Source: Bacillus sp. 103mf (GTDB lineage: Bacteria; Bacillota; Bacilli; Bacillales; Bacillaceae_G). From it: 64,000 nt of DNA. Position numbers and translations under genes: made by a program. The stretch covers positions 186,001-250,000 of the forward strand of contig NZ_FPAF01000005.1 in assembly GCF_900116295.1 (NCBI RefSeq), given 5' to 3'. The notes beneath the pieces are model-generated. The model was not told the DNA's origin and did not search any database. It worked only from the letters and a program-made list of their open reading frames with translations. Below, in pieces: positions 1 to 9,216 of the stretch (within the stretch, counting starts at the first letter, position 1; each line of letters begins with the position of its first letter).

Positions 1-886
1 TGGTTATCCACTTATGTTAAAGGCATCCGCTGGTGGCGGGGGCATTGGTATGCAAGTGATAGAAACTGAACAAGCGCTCACTCAAGCGTTTGAAAGTAAT
101 CAAACGCGTGCAAAGAATTTTTTCGGCAACGGAGAAATGTATATGGAACGATTGATTACAAATGCGCATCATATTGAGATTCAAGTGCTTGCTGATAAAC
201 AAGGGAATACGGTGTATTTGTGGGAACGTGAATGTTCGGTGCAGCGCCGTAATCAAAAAGTAATTGAAGAAGCGCCATCTCCATTTTTAGATGAAGCAGC
301 GCGCATAGAAATGGGAGAGGTTGCAGTGAAAGCTGCGAAAGCGCTCGGTTATACAAATGCAGGAACGATTGAATTTCTTGTTGATGATGAGAAAAATTTC
401 TATTTCTTAGAAATGAATACGAGATTACAAGTAGAACATCCGGTAACAGAAGAAATTACTGGTCTTGATTTAGTTGAGCAGCAATTGCGAATTGCATCAG
501 GCGAAACCCTTTCGTTTACACAGGATGAAGTAAAGCGTAGTGGTCATGCCATTGAAGCGCGCATTTATGCTGAAGATCCAAAAACGTTTTTCCCATCACC
601 AGGGAAAATTACATCTCTGTCTCTTCCAACAGCAGTGCGCATTGATCATTTCTTAGAAGATGGTGTAGCAATTACTCCGTTTTATGATCCGATGATTGCA
701 AAAGTAATTGCACATGGGGAAACGCGAGGAGAAGCAATCCAAAAGCTACAAGCAGCATTAGAAGAACTAAAAGTAGAGGGTATTAAAACAAATACGCCGA
801 TGCTTCTGCAAGTCTTAGAAGATGAAGTATTCCAGAGTGGCATTTACACAACAAGCTTTGTAACGAAGCAGCTTGTGAAAAAATAA
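1..886 (+). CDS. yngH: Acyl-CoA carboxylase, biotin carboxylase subunit (5' end outside window)
   Basis: The reading frame is open from base 2, so the N-terminal part of the protein lies upstream. What remains begins in the glycine-rich ATP-grasp loop (KASAGGGGIGM) and includes the biotin-carboxylase signatures EAPSPFL, FLEMNTRLQVEHPVTE and the C-terminal domain starting HAIEARIYAEDP. Biotin carboxylases use ATP and bicarbonate to carboxylate biotin on a carrier protein. The carrier gene follows 28 bp downstream and the carboxyltransferase is the fifth gene of the run, so all three parts of a carboxylase are encoded together. With HMG-CoA lyase in the operon, the likely substrate is 3-methylcrotonyl-CoA, but the sequence cannot exclude another acyl-CoA. 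Confidence 0.93.
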   Translation, partial: GYPLMLKASAGGGGIGMQVIETEQALTQAFESNQTRAKNFFGNGEMYMERLITNAHHIEIQVLADKQGNTVYLWERECSVQRRNQKVIEEAPSPFLDEAARIEMGEVAVKAAKALGYTNAGTIEFLVDDEKNFYFLEMNTRLQVEHPVTEEITGLDLVEQQLRIASGETLSFTQDEVKRSGHAIEARIYAEDPKTFFPSPGKITSLSLPTAVRIDHFLEDGVAITPFYDPMIAKVIAHGETRGEAIQKLQAALEELKVEGIKTNTPMLLQVLEDEVFQSGIYTTSFVTKQLVKK

Positions 887-914
887 AGGTTACGAAATTT
901 AAAGGGGGAAATAA

Positions 915-1130
915 ATGATGACAAAAGTATATGCATCGATGGCAGGAAACGTTTGGAAAATTGTAGTGGGTGTAGGAGATACAGTAGAGGAAGATCAGGA
1001 TGTCGTCATTTTAGAATCTATGAAAATGGAAATTCCAATCGCTGTAGAAGAAGCTGGCACTGTTATGAAAATTCTTGTGCAGGAAGGCGATTTTGTTAAT
1101 GAGGGAGATGTATTAGTAGAAATCGAATAG
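915..1130 (+). CDS. yngHB: Biotin/lipoyl carrier protein of the acyl-CoA carboxylase
   Basis: A 71-residue stand-alone biotinyl domain. The biotin-accepting lysine is Lys37 in the motif ESMKMEI, and the second half (GTVMKILVQEGDFVNEGDVLVEIE) is the usual mirror repeat of the lipoyl/biotinyl fold. It shuttles carboxyl groups between the biotin carboxylase upstream and the carboxyltransferase at 2859. An AAAGGGGG ribosome site precedes tandem ATGs at 915 and 918, so the true start could be one codon later. Most biotin carriers are fused or longer (AccB is about 150 residues); this short free form is typical of the Bacillus yng operon. Confidence 0.92.
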   Translation: MMTKVYASMAGNVWKIVVGVGDTVEEDQDVVILESMKMEIPIAVEEAGTVMKILVQEGDFVNEGDVLVEIE

Positions 1131-1151
1131 TGAGAAACGGGGTGCAATCGA

Positions 1152-2063
1152 TTGAAATTACCTTCTTTTGCTTCTATTAAAGAAGTCGGGCCGCGTGATG
1201 GTTTGCAAAATGAAAAGAAAATTGTTGGTACAAAAGATAAAGTGAAATGGATTCATATGCTGGCAGACGCAGGTCTTTCCTATATTGAAGTTTCATCTTT
1301 CGTTCACCCTAAATGGATTCCTGCTTTGGCCGATGCACAAAATGTGTTTGCTGCGCTTGAGCGGAAACCGCACGTTACATATGCAGCTCTCGTTCCAAAT
1401 CAAAATGGTTTGGAACGGGCGCTGTTGCAAGATATAGATGAGGTGAACGTCTTTTTATCTGCTAGTGAAACTCATAATAAGAAAAATATTAATAAATCAA
1501 TTGATGAAGCACTTTCTGTTATTGAAGAGATAACGAAACAATCATTATTTTCTGGGAAAAAGGTACGTGGTTACGTATCAACTGTATTTGGTTGCCCATA
1601 TGAGGGCGAAGTGAACGTTCATACGGTTGATGAACTTTGTAACAAATTGTTTTCATATGGCATTTATGAAGTATCACTTGGGGATACGATCGGGGTGGCA
1701 AATCCAGCGCAAGTAGAGCGTGTATTAGAGCACTTACTCCCAAAATATGATTCTTCTAAGTTTGCGATGCATTTCCATAACACGTACGGCATGGCACTTG
1801 CTAATGTAGTAAAGTCATTGGAATGCGGTGTTACAACTTTTGATAGTTCATGCGGTGGTCTTGGCGGATGCCCGTATGCACCAGGTGCGTCTGGGAACGT
1901 TGCAACAAATGATTTAGTTCACATGCTTCATAAACTGGGTGTACAAACAAATGTAAATGAAGAAAAGCTATTACAAGCAACAAAATTTATCCAAAGCAAG
2001 CTAGGTACGCAGATTCCGAGTCATGTGTACCGCGCTTTGCAACATAAAACAGTGAGTAGGTGA
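1152..2063 (+). CDS. yngG: Hydroxymethylglutaryl-CoA lyase
   Basis: 303 residues of the DRE-TIM aldolase family. Near the N-terminus is the EVGPRDGLQNE motif that carries the catalytic Arg-Asp pair; the metal-binding HFHNTYG stretch and the GLGGCPYAPGASGN loop with the catalytic cysteine are all present. The enzyme cleaves HMG-CoA to acetyl-CoA and acetoacetate, the last step of leucine breakdown. Translation starts at TTG, placed about 10 bases after a purine-rich AACGGGGTG stretch; no better ATG lies before the DRE motif. It sits 21 bp after the carrier gene and 4 bp before the enoyl-CoA hydratase, as part of one operon. Confidence 0.93.
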   Translation: MKLPSFASIKEVGPRDGLQNEKKIVGTKDKVKWIHMLADAGLSYIEVSSFVHPKWIPALADAQNVFAALERKPHVTYAALVPNQNGLERALLQDIDEVNVFLSASETHNKKNINKSIDEALSVIEEITKQSLFSGKKVRGYVSTVFGCPYEGEVNVHTVDELCNKLFSYGIYEVSLGDTIGVANPAQVERVLEHLLPKYDSSKFAMHFHNTYGMALANVVKSLECGVTTFDSSCGGLGGCPYAPGASGNVATNDLVHMLHKLGVQTNVNEEKLLQATKFIQSKLGTQIPSHVYRALQHKTVSR

Positions 2064-2067
2064 TCCC

Positions 2068-2856
2068 ATGTTACAGCTGCAAAATATTTCAGTTGATTAC
2101 GTAACACCTCATATCGTGAAAGTGACATTAAATCGTGAAGGGCAAGCAAATGCTTTATCACTTGCTCTTTTAGAAGAACTACAAGAAACACTAAGTCGTA
2201 TTAACGAAGAAAACGATGTCCGTGTCGTAATGATTACAGGGGCAGGGGTAAAAGCATTTTGTGCAGGGGCAGATTTAAAAGAACGTGCCAATATGAACGA
2301 AGAACAAGTGCGTGATGCAGTTGGAATGATTCGCTCTACTATGGATATGGTAGAAGAATTATCACAACCTGTTCTTGCAGTTATCAATGGAATTGCGCTT
2401 GGCGGCGGTACAGAATTAAGTCTTGCTTGTGATATTCGAATCGCTTCGGAAACAGCAAGTCTTGGTTTAACAGAAACTTCGCTTGCAATTATTCCAGGAG
2501 CTGGCGGGACGCAGCGTCTCCCGCGTTTAATTGGAATGGGACGCGCAAAAGAATTAATTTATACAGCAAGACGTATTTCGGCTGTAGAAGCAAAGGAATA
2601 CGGACTTGTTGAATATGTTACTTCTGCTGAAGAATTAGAAGAAAAAGCAATTGAAATTGCCAAGCAAATTGCAGCGAACGGTCCAATTGCAGTTCGCCGT
2701 GCGAAAGAAGCAATTACAAATGGGATGCAAGTAGACTTGCAGACAGGTTTACAAATGGAAAAGCAAGCGTACGAAGGTGTTATTCATACGAAAGACCGCT
2801 TAGAAGGATTACAAGCATTTCGCGAAAAACGGAAGCCGATTTATAAGGGGGAATGA
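2068..2856 (+). CDS. yngF: Enoyl-CoA hydratase/isomerase family (probable methylglutaconyl-CoA hydratase)
   Basis: 262 residues of the crotonase superfamily. The oxyanion-hole segments are AFCAGADLKE and GIALGGGTELSLACD, followed by LPRLIGMGRAKELI and the C-terminal GLVEYV region. In this operon it most plausibly hydrates 3-methylglutaconyl-CoA to HMG-CoA, between the carboxylase and the lyase. It starts 4 bp after the lyase stop. Its TGA overlaps the first of two possible ATGs of the next gene, suggesting translational coupling. Substrate assignment is by context only. Confidence 0.88.
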   Translation: MLQLQNISVDYVTPHIVKVTLNREGQANALSLALLEELQETLSRINEENDVRVVMITGAGVKAFCAGADLKERANMNEEQVRDAVGMIRSTMDMVEELSQPVLAVINGIALGGGTELSLACDIRIASETASLGLTETSLAIIPGAGGTQRLPRLIGMGRAKELIYTARRISAVEAKEYGLVEYVTSAEELEEKAIEIAKQIAANGPIAVRRAKEAITNGMQVDLQTGLQMEKQAYEGVIHTKDRLEGLQAFREKRKPIYKGE

Positions 2857-2858
2857 AT

Positions 2859-4400
2859 ATGCTAGATCAAAAACAACAATCTCGTACATTAGAAGAGCGT
2901 GTAGAAACGATAAAGCAAGGCGGTGCACCGAAATATCATGAGCAAAATACAGCAAAAGGAAAACTATTTGTTCGTGAGCGTCTTGCGCTTTTGTTTGATA
3001 ACGGTGAGTACGTAGAAGATGCATTATTTGCAAACTGTGAACAAGAAGGACTGCCTGCGGATGGAGTTGTTACTGCAACTGGTAAAGTAAATGGACGCAC
3101 TGTTTGTGTAATGGCAAATGATTCTACTGTAAAAGCAGGATCATGGGGGTCTCGTACAGTAGAAAAAATTTTACGTATTCAAGAAACAGCTGAAAAATTA
3201 CGTGTACCACTTTTTTATCTTGTCGATTCCGCTGGCGCACGTATTACAGATCAAGTTGAAATGTTTCCAGGCAGACGCGGGGCAGGGCGCATTTTTTATA
3301 ACCAAGTGAAATTATCAGGAAAGGTGCCGCAAATTTGTTTACTATTTGGTCCATCTGCTGCAGGCGGTGCATACATTCCTGCTTTCTGTGACGTTGTGAT
3401 GATGGTCGAAGGAAATGCATCTATGTATCTTGGTTCGCCTCGTATGGCTGAAATGGTCATCGGTGAAAAAGTGACATTAGAAGAGATGGGCGGAGCACGT
3501 ATGCACTGCTCTGTATCTGGATGTGGAGATGTACTTTGCAAAACAGAAGAAGATGCCATTTCAAAAGCACGTCAATATATTTCTTACTTTCCAAGCAACT
3601 ATTTAGAAAAAGCTCCAATGACAGAACCTCAAGAACCGAAAGAATTCGAAAAAACATTAGAACAAATTATCCCAGAAAACCAAAATGCACCTTTTAATAT
3701 GCACGATTTAATTAAACGTGTAATTGATGAAGACTCTTTCTTTGAAGTGAAAAAGTTATTTGCACAAGAACTTATTACTGGATTTGCACGTATTAATGGT
3801 ATGCCAATTGGAATTATTGCGAATCAGCCTCGTATGAAAGGCGGCGTATTATTCCATGACTCTGCTGATAAAGCAGCGAAATTTATTACACTATGCGATG
3901 CTTACCACATTCCGCTTTTATTCTTAGCTGATGTACCAGGCTTTATGATTGGTACGAAGGTAGAGCGAGCTGGTATTATTCGTCACGGTGCGAAAATGAT
4001 TTCCGCTATGAGCGAAGCAACTGTGCCGAAAATTTCTATCGTTGTAAGAAAAGCATACGGTGCTGGTTTATATGCGATGGCAGGCCCAGCATTTGAACCT
4101 GATTGCTGCCTTGCTCTTCCGACAGCTTCAATTGCGGTAATGGGACCAGAAGCAGCGGTAAACGCAGTGTATGCAAATAAAATTGCAGCGCTACCAGAAG
4201 AAGAGCGCCAGGGCTTTATCGCGCAAAAACGTGAAGAGTATAAGCAAGATATTGATATTTATCGTCTTGCATCAGAAATGGTTATTGATGGTATTGTTCA
4301 TCCAAACCAATTACGCACTGAATTAAAGCAACGTTTTGATATGTATATGAGTAAATATCAAGTATTTACAGATCGTAAACATCCAGTTTATCCAGTATAA
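2859..4400 (+). CDS. yngE: Acyl-CoA carboxylase, carboxyltransferase subunit (methylcrotonyl-/propionyl-CoA type)
   Basis: About 513 residues with the two crotonase-like halves of the carboxyltransferase beta family. The N-terminal half shows VDSAGARI and GPSAAGGAY; the C-terminal half shows MKGGVLFHDSADKAAKF, LADVPGFMIG and the YGAGLYAMAGPAF segment. It transfers CO2 from carboxybiotin to an acyl-CoA. ATGs lie at 2853 and 2859; the AAGGGGG ribosome site at 2846-2851 is better spaced for 2859, which I chose. This is the last gene of the tightly spaced run beginning before the window. Confidence 0.93.
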   Translation: MLDQKQQSRTLEERVETIKQGGAPKYHEQNTAKGKLFVRERLALLFDNGEYVEDALFANCEQEGLPADGVVTATGKVNGRTVCVMANDSTVKAGSWGSRTVEKILRIQETAEKLRVPLFYLVDSAGARITDQVEMFPGRRGAGRIFYNQVKLSGKVPQICLLFGPSAAGGAYIPAFCDVVMMVEGNASMYLGSPRMAEMVIGEKVTLEEMGGARMHCSVSGCGDVLCKTEEDAISKARQYISYFPSNYLEKAPMTEPQEPKEFEKTLEQIIPENQNAPFNMHDLIKRVIDEDSFFEVKKLFAQELITGFARINGMPIGIIANQPRMKGGVLFHDSADKAAKFITLCDAYHIPLLFLADVPGFMIGTKVERAGIIRHGAKMISAMSEATVPKISIVVRKAYGAGLYAMAGPAFEPDCCLALPTASIAVMGPEAAVNAVYANKIAALPEEERQGFIAQKREEYKQDIDIYRLASEMVIDGIVHPNQLRTELKQRFDMYMSKYQVFTDRKHPVYPV

Positions 4401-4664
4401 AAATGAAGTAACTACTCAGTCACTTTATGAAAAAAGGAAGAAAAGCATTTTTTTTAATGGTTGAGAGGGACTGGCTATGTATAGTAGCGGTCAGGGCCTC
4501 TTTCTGCCACGTGCGGTGCGAAAACAAAGAGAGAAAACAAGTGCAGGTCACTTTTGTTCTGCATAGCAGTGACTTATATGTTGAAACATCAAAATAGATT
4601 TATATATTAGTGAGAGCGCCCTGTTAAAGGGCTTTCCTTTTCAAAACAGAAGGAGGGACAAATA
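4401..4664 (+). promoter_or_regulatory. Intergenic leader with several potential stem-loops
   Basis: 264 bp without a plausible gene. It contains an AGAGGGACTGGC stretch near 4466 that recalls the start of a SAM-I riboswitch core, a pairing between GGTCACT and AGTGACT around 4546-4574, and a GCCCT/AGGGC stem near 4619-4632 followed by a short T-rich tract just before the ribosome site of the next gene. The layout would suit an attenuator-like leader, but the remaining SAM-I conserved parts are not convincing, so I do not name a class. Confidence 0.3.
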
Positions 4665-6608
4665 GTGAAGCAAGCAGTTTGGTTTCCGGCCGAGGAATAT
4701 AAAGCAAACACACGCTTATATCAATGGATGCAATCGCTTGGTTATGATGATTATGAAACATTTTATGAAAAGTCTATTGAAGATCCAGCGTGGTTTTGGG
4801 AAGCAGCAGAGCGTGCTGTAGGTTATCAATGGATGCGACCATATACAGAAGTGTTAGACTTAGCAAATGGTATGCCATTTGCTAAGTGGTATGTCGATGG
4901 AACTTGCAATGTTGTAGAATCTGCACTATCTCGTTGGATTGCAGAAGATGATACGAAAACAAAGCAGGCGCTCATTTGGGAAGGTGAAAACGGTACATCA
5001 AAATCATTTACATATGAGGAACTAGACAATTGGGTAAGCCGCGTTGCGAATGGTTTAAAACATTTAGGAATTGAAAAAGGAGATCGTGTAACCATTTACA
5101 TGCCAATGATTCCAGAAACAGTAGTTGCCATGTTAGCTGTTATGAAAATTGGCGCAATCATTTCTCCTATTTTCTCAGGATTTGCTTCAGATGCAGTGAT
5201 GACGCGTGTACAAGCAGCAGGCTCTAAAATGATTATTACCGCAGATGGATTTGCGCGCCGCGGTAAAACAGTTTCTTTAAAAGAAGAAGTAGATAAAGCA
5301 TGTGAGCATTGTCCAAGTGTTGAAAAAGTCGTAATTGTTCGTCATGCGGGGAATGAGTTTACACCGCAGGATTATGATATTTCATGGAGTGTTCTTGAAA
5401 AAGACAAACCATTTACACACGCAGAAGAAATGAAAAGCGACGACCCGCTTATGCTTATTTATACATCTGGTACAACAGGTAAGCCGAAAGGAACGGTGCA
5501 TACGCATGCAGGATTTCCGTTAAAAGCAGCATTTGATGCTGGTTTTGGTATGAATGTCAAACAAGGCGACCGTGTGTTATGGATTACTGATATGGGCTGG
5601 ATGATGGGGCCGTTTTTACTATTTGGTTCTCTTCTTAACGGTGCGACAATGGTTATATATGAAGGTGTTCCTGATTATCCAGAAACAGATCGTTTATGGG
5701 AAATGGTTGATCGTTATGAAGTAACGCACCTTGGTATTTCACCAACGTTAATTCGTTCATTAATGGCAAAAGGCGATTCATGGGTGAAGAAGCATTCCTT
5801 GCATAGTTTGGAAGTAATCGGTTCAACAGGTGAGCCATGGAATCCAGATCCATGGATGTGGCTCTTTGAAACAGTTTGCAAAGGAAGGGTCCCAATTTGT
5901 AACTACTCTGGTGGTACTGAAATTTCTGGTGGTATTTTTGGAAATGTCCTCATTAAACCAATCGCGCCAATTAGTTTTAATGCATCGCTACCAGGAATGG
6001 CCGCTGTTGTATTAGATGAAAACGGTGTACCAGTTCAAAATGAGGTCGGAGAATTATGTCTAGAAAAGCCATGGGTCGGTATGACGAAGAGCTTCTGGGA
6101 AGAAGACGATCGGTATGTAAATACATACTGGTCTCGTTTTGAAAACAAATGGGTGCACGGTGACTGGGTGTTATATGATGGAGAACAATATATCATCACA
6201 GGTCGTTCTGATGATACGTTAAATATTGCTGGAAAACGCATTGGACCTGCGGAGTATGAATCCATTCTTGTAAAACACCATGATGTCATCGAAGCTGGGG
6301 CAATTGGAGTTCCAGATGAAGTGAAAGGCGAAGTGTGTCATTGTTTTGTTGTGTTACGTGAGGGTACTGTGTTTACACCAGAACTGAAAAAAGAGTTATT
6401 AAGTCTAGTAAACTCTCATATTGGGAAAGCATTGTGCCCGAAAGATATTCATGCTGTCGAAGATCTGCCGAAAACACGTAACTCAAAAGTGATGCGCCGC
6501 GTTATAAAAGCTGCGTATTTAGGAAAAGAACTTGGAGATTTATCTTCACTTGTGAATCCTGAGGTTGTGGCATATATTCAAGGGATACAGTCTCAGAAAC
6601 AACGGTGA
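4665..6608 (+). CDS. AMP-forming acyl-CoA synthetase, AcsA-like
   Basis: 647 residues of the ANL adenylating superfamily. The P-loop-like motif YTSGTTGKPKG (about residues 268-278) binds ATP, GDWVLYDGEQY leads into the hinge, and PKTRNSKVMRR near the C-terminus contains the lysine that is usually catalytic and regulated by acetylation. The N-terminal region resembles acetyl-CoA synthetase. It activates a short-chain acid; in this context acetoacetate, propionate or isovalerate are candidates, and the substrate cannot be read from sequence. Translation starts at GTG, seven bases after AGGAGGG. It is separated from the carboxylase operon by a 264-bp leader, so it may be regulated separately. 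Confidence 0.87.
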   Translation: MKQAVWFPAEEYKANTRLYQWMQSLGYDDYETFYEKSIEDPAWFWEAAERAVGYQWMRPYTEVLDLANGMPFAKWYVDGTCNVVESALSRWIAEDDTKTKQALIWEGENGTSKSFTYEELDNWVSRVANGLKHLGIEKGDRVTIYMPMIPETVVAMLAVMKIGAIISPIFSGFASDAVMTRVQAAGSKMIITADGFARRGKTVSLKEEVDKACEHCPSVEKVVIVRHAGNEFTPQDYDISWSVLEKDKPFTHAEEMKSDDPLMLIYTSGTTGKPKGTVHTHAGFPLKAAFDAGFGMNVKQGDRVLWITDMGWMMGPFLLFGSLLNGATMVIYEGVPDYPETDRLWEMVDRYEVTHLGISPTLIRSLMAKGDSWVKKHSLHSLEVIGSTGEPWNPDPWMWLFETVCKGRVPICNYSGGTEISGGIFGNVLIKPIAPISFNASLPGMAAVVLDENGVPVQNEVGELCLEKPWVGMTKSFWEEDDRYVNTYWSRFENKWVHGDWVLYDGEQYIITGRSDDTLNIAGKRIGPAEYESILVKHHDVIEAGAIGVPDEVKGEVCHCFVVLREGTVFTPELKKELLSLVNSHIGKALCPKDIHAVEDLPKTRNSKVMRRVIKAAYLGKELGDLSSLVNPEVVAYIQGIQSQKQR

Positions 6609-6613
6609 TTTTT

Positions 6614-6650
6614 AAAAGCAAACTCCTTCATATAGGGAGTTTGCTTTTTA
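6614..6650 (+). terminator. Rho-independent terminator of the acyl-CoA synthetase gene
   Basis: A perfect 13-bp stem (AAAAGCAAACTCC, 6614-6626, pairing with 6636-6648) with a 9-base loop, ending in T's, starts 6 bp after the stop codon. Confidence 0.9.
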
Positions 6651-6751
6651 GTTTGTGGTGATGAGTACTTTACTCAATATGAAATAACAAGAATATTTGA
6701 GAGAATGGAAGTCAATATTATAATTGTTAGACGAAAAAGGAGGTTATAATG

Positions 6752-6931
6752 ATGAATAAACAACGTGCACAAGAGATTGCCGCTTCACCAGTTATGGCTA
6801 ATGTAACCTACAACGGGGTTCAAATTTACATTCAAAATGTAGATGAAAATAATGAAACAGCTAGAATTTTCCCTTTAAGCGAACCAAATGATGAACAAGA
6901 GGTTCCTGTATCCAGCTTAATAGAGCATTAA
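6752..6931 (+). CDS. sspH: Small acid-soluble spore protein H
   Basis: 59 residues beginning MNKQRAQEIAASP and containing VTYNGVQIYIQ and ARIFPL, the pattern of the SspH family of minor SASPs found in the spore core. Two adjacent ATGs occur (6749, 6752); AAGGAGG at 6737-6743 gives the better spacing for 6752, which also matches the usual family length. It is a single-gene unit; such genes are normally transcribed in the forespore, though I could not assign a sigma-G promoter by eye. Confidence 0.93.
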   Translation: MNKQRAQEIAASPVMANVTYNGVQIYIQNVDENNETARIFPLSEPNDEQEVPVSSLIEH

Positions 6932-6950
6932 TTGCTTACATGTTTTCTTA

Positions 6951-7086
6951 ATAAAGTGAAACTTCCATCAGGGGGTTATTTTCATTCCTCACTGATGGTT
7001 AGTTGAACCAATCAGGCTTTTACGGGCAGTTATCCTCCACGTATCTTCCTCATTTCTCTTTGCATCGCCCATTAATGCAGGATAAA
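6951..7086 (-). repeat. bcr1-type repeat, minus orientation
   Basis: 136 bp bounded on both sides by ATAAA (TTTAT on the minus strand). The minus strand begins TTTATCCTGC and ends GAAGTTTCACTTTAT, the same ends as the copies at 12567 and 23089, with the shared inner block CTGCCCGTAAAAGCC and a stem around CATCAG/CTGATG. The B. cereus-group repeat bcr1 is known to have TTTAT at its ends; the family name rests on that recollection plus the match between copies here. Confidence 0.8.
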
Positions 7087-7154
7087 AACAGCTGCCGGAA
7101 AAATCTCGATAGCTGTAGCTTTAGAATATATTTTGCTCATTTATAGAAAAGATC

Positions 7155-7195
7155 GAGCGAAATCCAATATTGATTATGCAGGATTTCGCTCTTTT
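7155..7195. terminator. Isolated terminator-like hairpin
   Basis: GAGCGAAATCC (7155-7165) pairs with GGATTTCGCTC (7181-7191), followed by TTTTTA. No gene ends just before it, so it may close a transcript from sspH across the bcr1 repeat or an unrecognised RNA. Confidence 0.6.
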
Positions 7196-7196
7196 T

Positions 7197-7923
7197 ATTG
7201 TTACAAGGTTGGGGGTAGTATAGTTTATATGGGCACAACTTAGTTCAATACTTACAATGTAAGTATCTGTATGATAACGATTGTATGGATGCTGGTTTGA
7301 AAGAAAGTTGTACCGTTTTGAAATGATCAAGACCTAAAAGTTAAATCGTTTATAAAAAAGATGAACCCAACCAAATACCTTATCTTAATAATGGAGAGAT
7401 TTTTGTTTTTCTTAATTGTACTAACGGATTAGTTTAGTAAGTAAGGGTGAAATTTCCAACAATCTTTTCTGTATGGTTTTACATATTTGGTGATTCAGGA
7501 AAGTTTCTGCAACATTTAAGTTCCTGTAATTATTTTTCGTTTTCAGATAGAAAACTTTTACCTACAAATTTGGAGGTGTAAAACATCAATTTTAGGTAGG
7601 AGATGAATTATGTGTTAGGCGTGAGCATCAGATAATTGGTATAATATAGTAATATAAGTAGAAGGGAGAGGACAACTGATATCAGTAAATCAGGCATATA
7701 AATTCCATATACATCAAAATAAGTATTAAAAATTAAAGGAATTAGTTACAGTTGCGTTGTATTCAATTTTTTCCTTCATAGTTGGATTGATATATACATA
7801 AGGAGATATACAATGTTTTTTTATTGTCTGTATATAAATATTTTTATAGGTAATAAAGGTGTTATTTTTATAATATCGCCTTAAAATAATCAAAGCAGAC
7901 CATTCAAAGAAAGGGATGAAGAT
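7197..7923. other. Gene-free AT-rich stretch upstream of the RNPP regulator
   Basis: No credible coding region. A TATAAT box near 7640 within TGGTATAATATAG, followed by AGAAGGGAGAGG near 7661-7672, looks like a promoter and an SD-like stretch without a following long reading frame. The long leader may belong to the regulator gene at 7924. Confidence 0.4.
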
Positions 7924-9192
7924 ATGAATATTGGTGAACGTATTCGACAAATACGTATACATAAAAAATTCACACAAGGAGAACTAGTATCCGGAATCTG
8001 TTCTATAACTTATTTAAGTAGAATTGAAAATGGACAAATTAAACCTTCAGCTTCTTTTTTAGAAAAGGTCGCTGAAAAGCTAGATGTTGATTATAATTTT
8101 CTTATCGATGCAGATTATGAGGATATAGAACCTAAGCTTCTTGAAATATGTAATAAATATAAACAAGAAAATATTATATCTGAAAAGGATTTATCATTAT
8201 TAGAGCTTTATGTCCACGAAACAAGCTCAACTCTCCTACTACTTAAGGGTTACGGTGTTTTAATATACTATCATTCCCGAGGTAATAACTTAACATATAT
8301 AGAACCTATTGTGGATCAGGCTTCACAATTAATTCCCAATCGAGTCGAAGCTCAAAATAATGAGGATTTCATATACTACTTAATGGCCCGTGGTCTTTAT
8401 TACTGTAGCAAACAAGACAATATTACAGCCCATGAAATTTATGTTCAAGTAGAGAGTTTACTCGGTGTAGAAGAACATTTACATCACGCTAATGTATGTT
8501 ATAACCTAAGTGTAATAAAGCAACGTCTTTATAAAGATCCAAGTATTTGTCGCCTGTATTCTCAAAAAGCTTACACATTGTATAAAAAATTAAATCTAGA
8601 AGATCAAGCAATAGATGCTCTGATAATTCTTGCACTACAATATAATTTAGATAAGCTATATGATAAAGCATTTGAATCCTTAAAACAGGCAGAACTTGGA
8701 GCGAAAGTTATTAGTAATTCTATGTATTTGCCTATAATTTCATATAATTATGCGAAAATATATCAAGGCTTAAAAGACTATACCAATGCCATTAAATATT
8801 ATGAAGAGAGCTTACAATTTAGCGAATTTCTTCCTAACGAAGCAGACAAAGTGTATACATTACGTAGCTTAATAGAAATTTACATAGAACTTAAAGACTG
8901 GGAAAACGTTAATAGACTTATGGATGACGCATTTGAAATTTTAGCAATTTACGATGTTCCTTACGCACATGTTCAGTTATATGGTTTTAAAGCCGCCATA
9001 TTCAAATTACGTGGTGATTATTATGGATATGAGAAAGAGATGCATAAAGCAATTGAAATGGGCCTAGAAAAAAAACAATACCCTTTAGTTCGTGAACTCG
9101 CTACTGAACTAGGAAACCATTTTTATGATAATCGTTCTTATAAAATGTCAGCAAAATATCTTAAAATATCAAGCCAACTCCCTCCCATTTAA
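7924..9192 (+). CDS. RNPP-family (NprR-like) HTH/TPR transcriptional regulator
   Basis: 422 residues. An XRE-type helix-turn-helix occupies about residues 4-62 (IGERIRQIRIHKKFTQGEL ... YLSRIENGQIKPS), and the remainder is all-helical with tetratricopeptide-like units such as YNYAKIYQGLKDYTNAIKYY and ATELGNHFYDNRSYKMSAKY. That architecture and length match the Rap/NprR/PlcR/PrgX receptors, closest in size to NprR (about 423 residues), which bind short secreted signalling peptides in the cytoplasm. Start: ATG 9 bases after AAAGAAAGGGATG. A cognate pro-peptide gene is usually immediately downstream; none is evident here. An NprR paralogue rather than NprR itself is likely, since no nprA protease gene follows. 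Confidence 0.82.
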   Translation: MNIGERIRQIRIHKKFTQGELVSGICSITYLSRIENGQIKPSASFLEKVAEKLDVDYNFLIDADYEDIEPKLLEICNKYKQENIISEKDLSLLELYVHETSSTLLLLKGYGVLIYYHSRGNNLTYIEPIVDQASQLIPNRVEAQNNEDFIYYLMARGLYYCSKQDNITAHEIYVQVESLLGVEEHLHHANVCYNLSVIKQRLYKDPSICRLYSQKAYTLYKKLNLEDQAIDALIILALQYNLDKLYDKAFESLKQAELGAKVISNSMYLPIISYNYAKIYQGLKDYTNAIKYYEESLQFSEFLPNEADKVYTLRSLIEIYIELKDWENVNRLMDDAFEILAIYDVPYAHVQLYGFKAAIFKLRGDYYGYEKEMHKAIEMGLEKKQYPLVRELATELGNHFYDNRSYKMSAKYLKISSQLPPI

Positions 9193-9216
9193 ACGTAGCT
9201 TTAAGTGGGATTTCTT
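9184..9216 (+). terminator. Terminator overlapping the end of the RNPP regulator gene
   Basis: TCCCATTTAAA (9184-9194, including the stop codon) pairs with TTTAAGTGGGA (9200-9210) with one G-U pair, followed by TTTCTT. Confidence 0.65.

Noticed and set aside
4440-4580. SAM-I riboswitch
   Set aside because: Only the AGAGGGACTGGC text matches; the remaining conserved core and the final helix are not recognisable, so it is kept only as an unnamed leader.
7595-7620. Leader peptide after TAGGAGATGAATT
   Set aside because: The ATG is followed after one codon by a stop, so it is not a meaningful leader.
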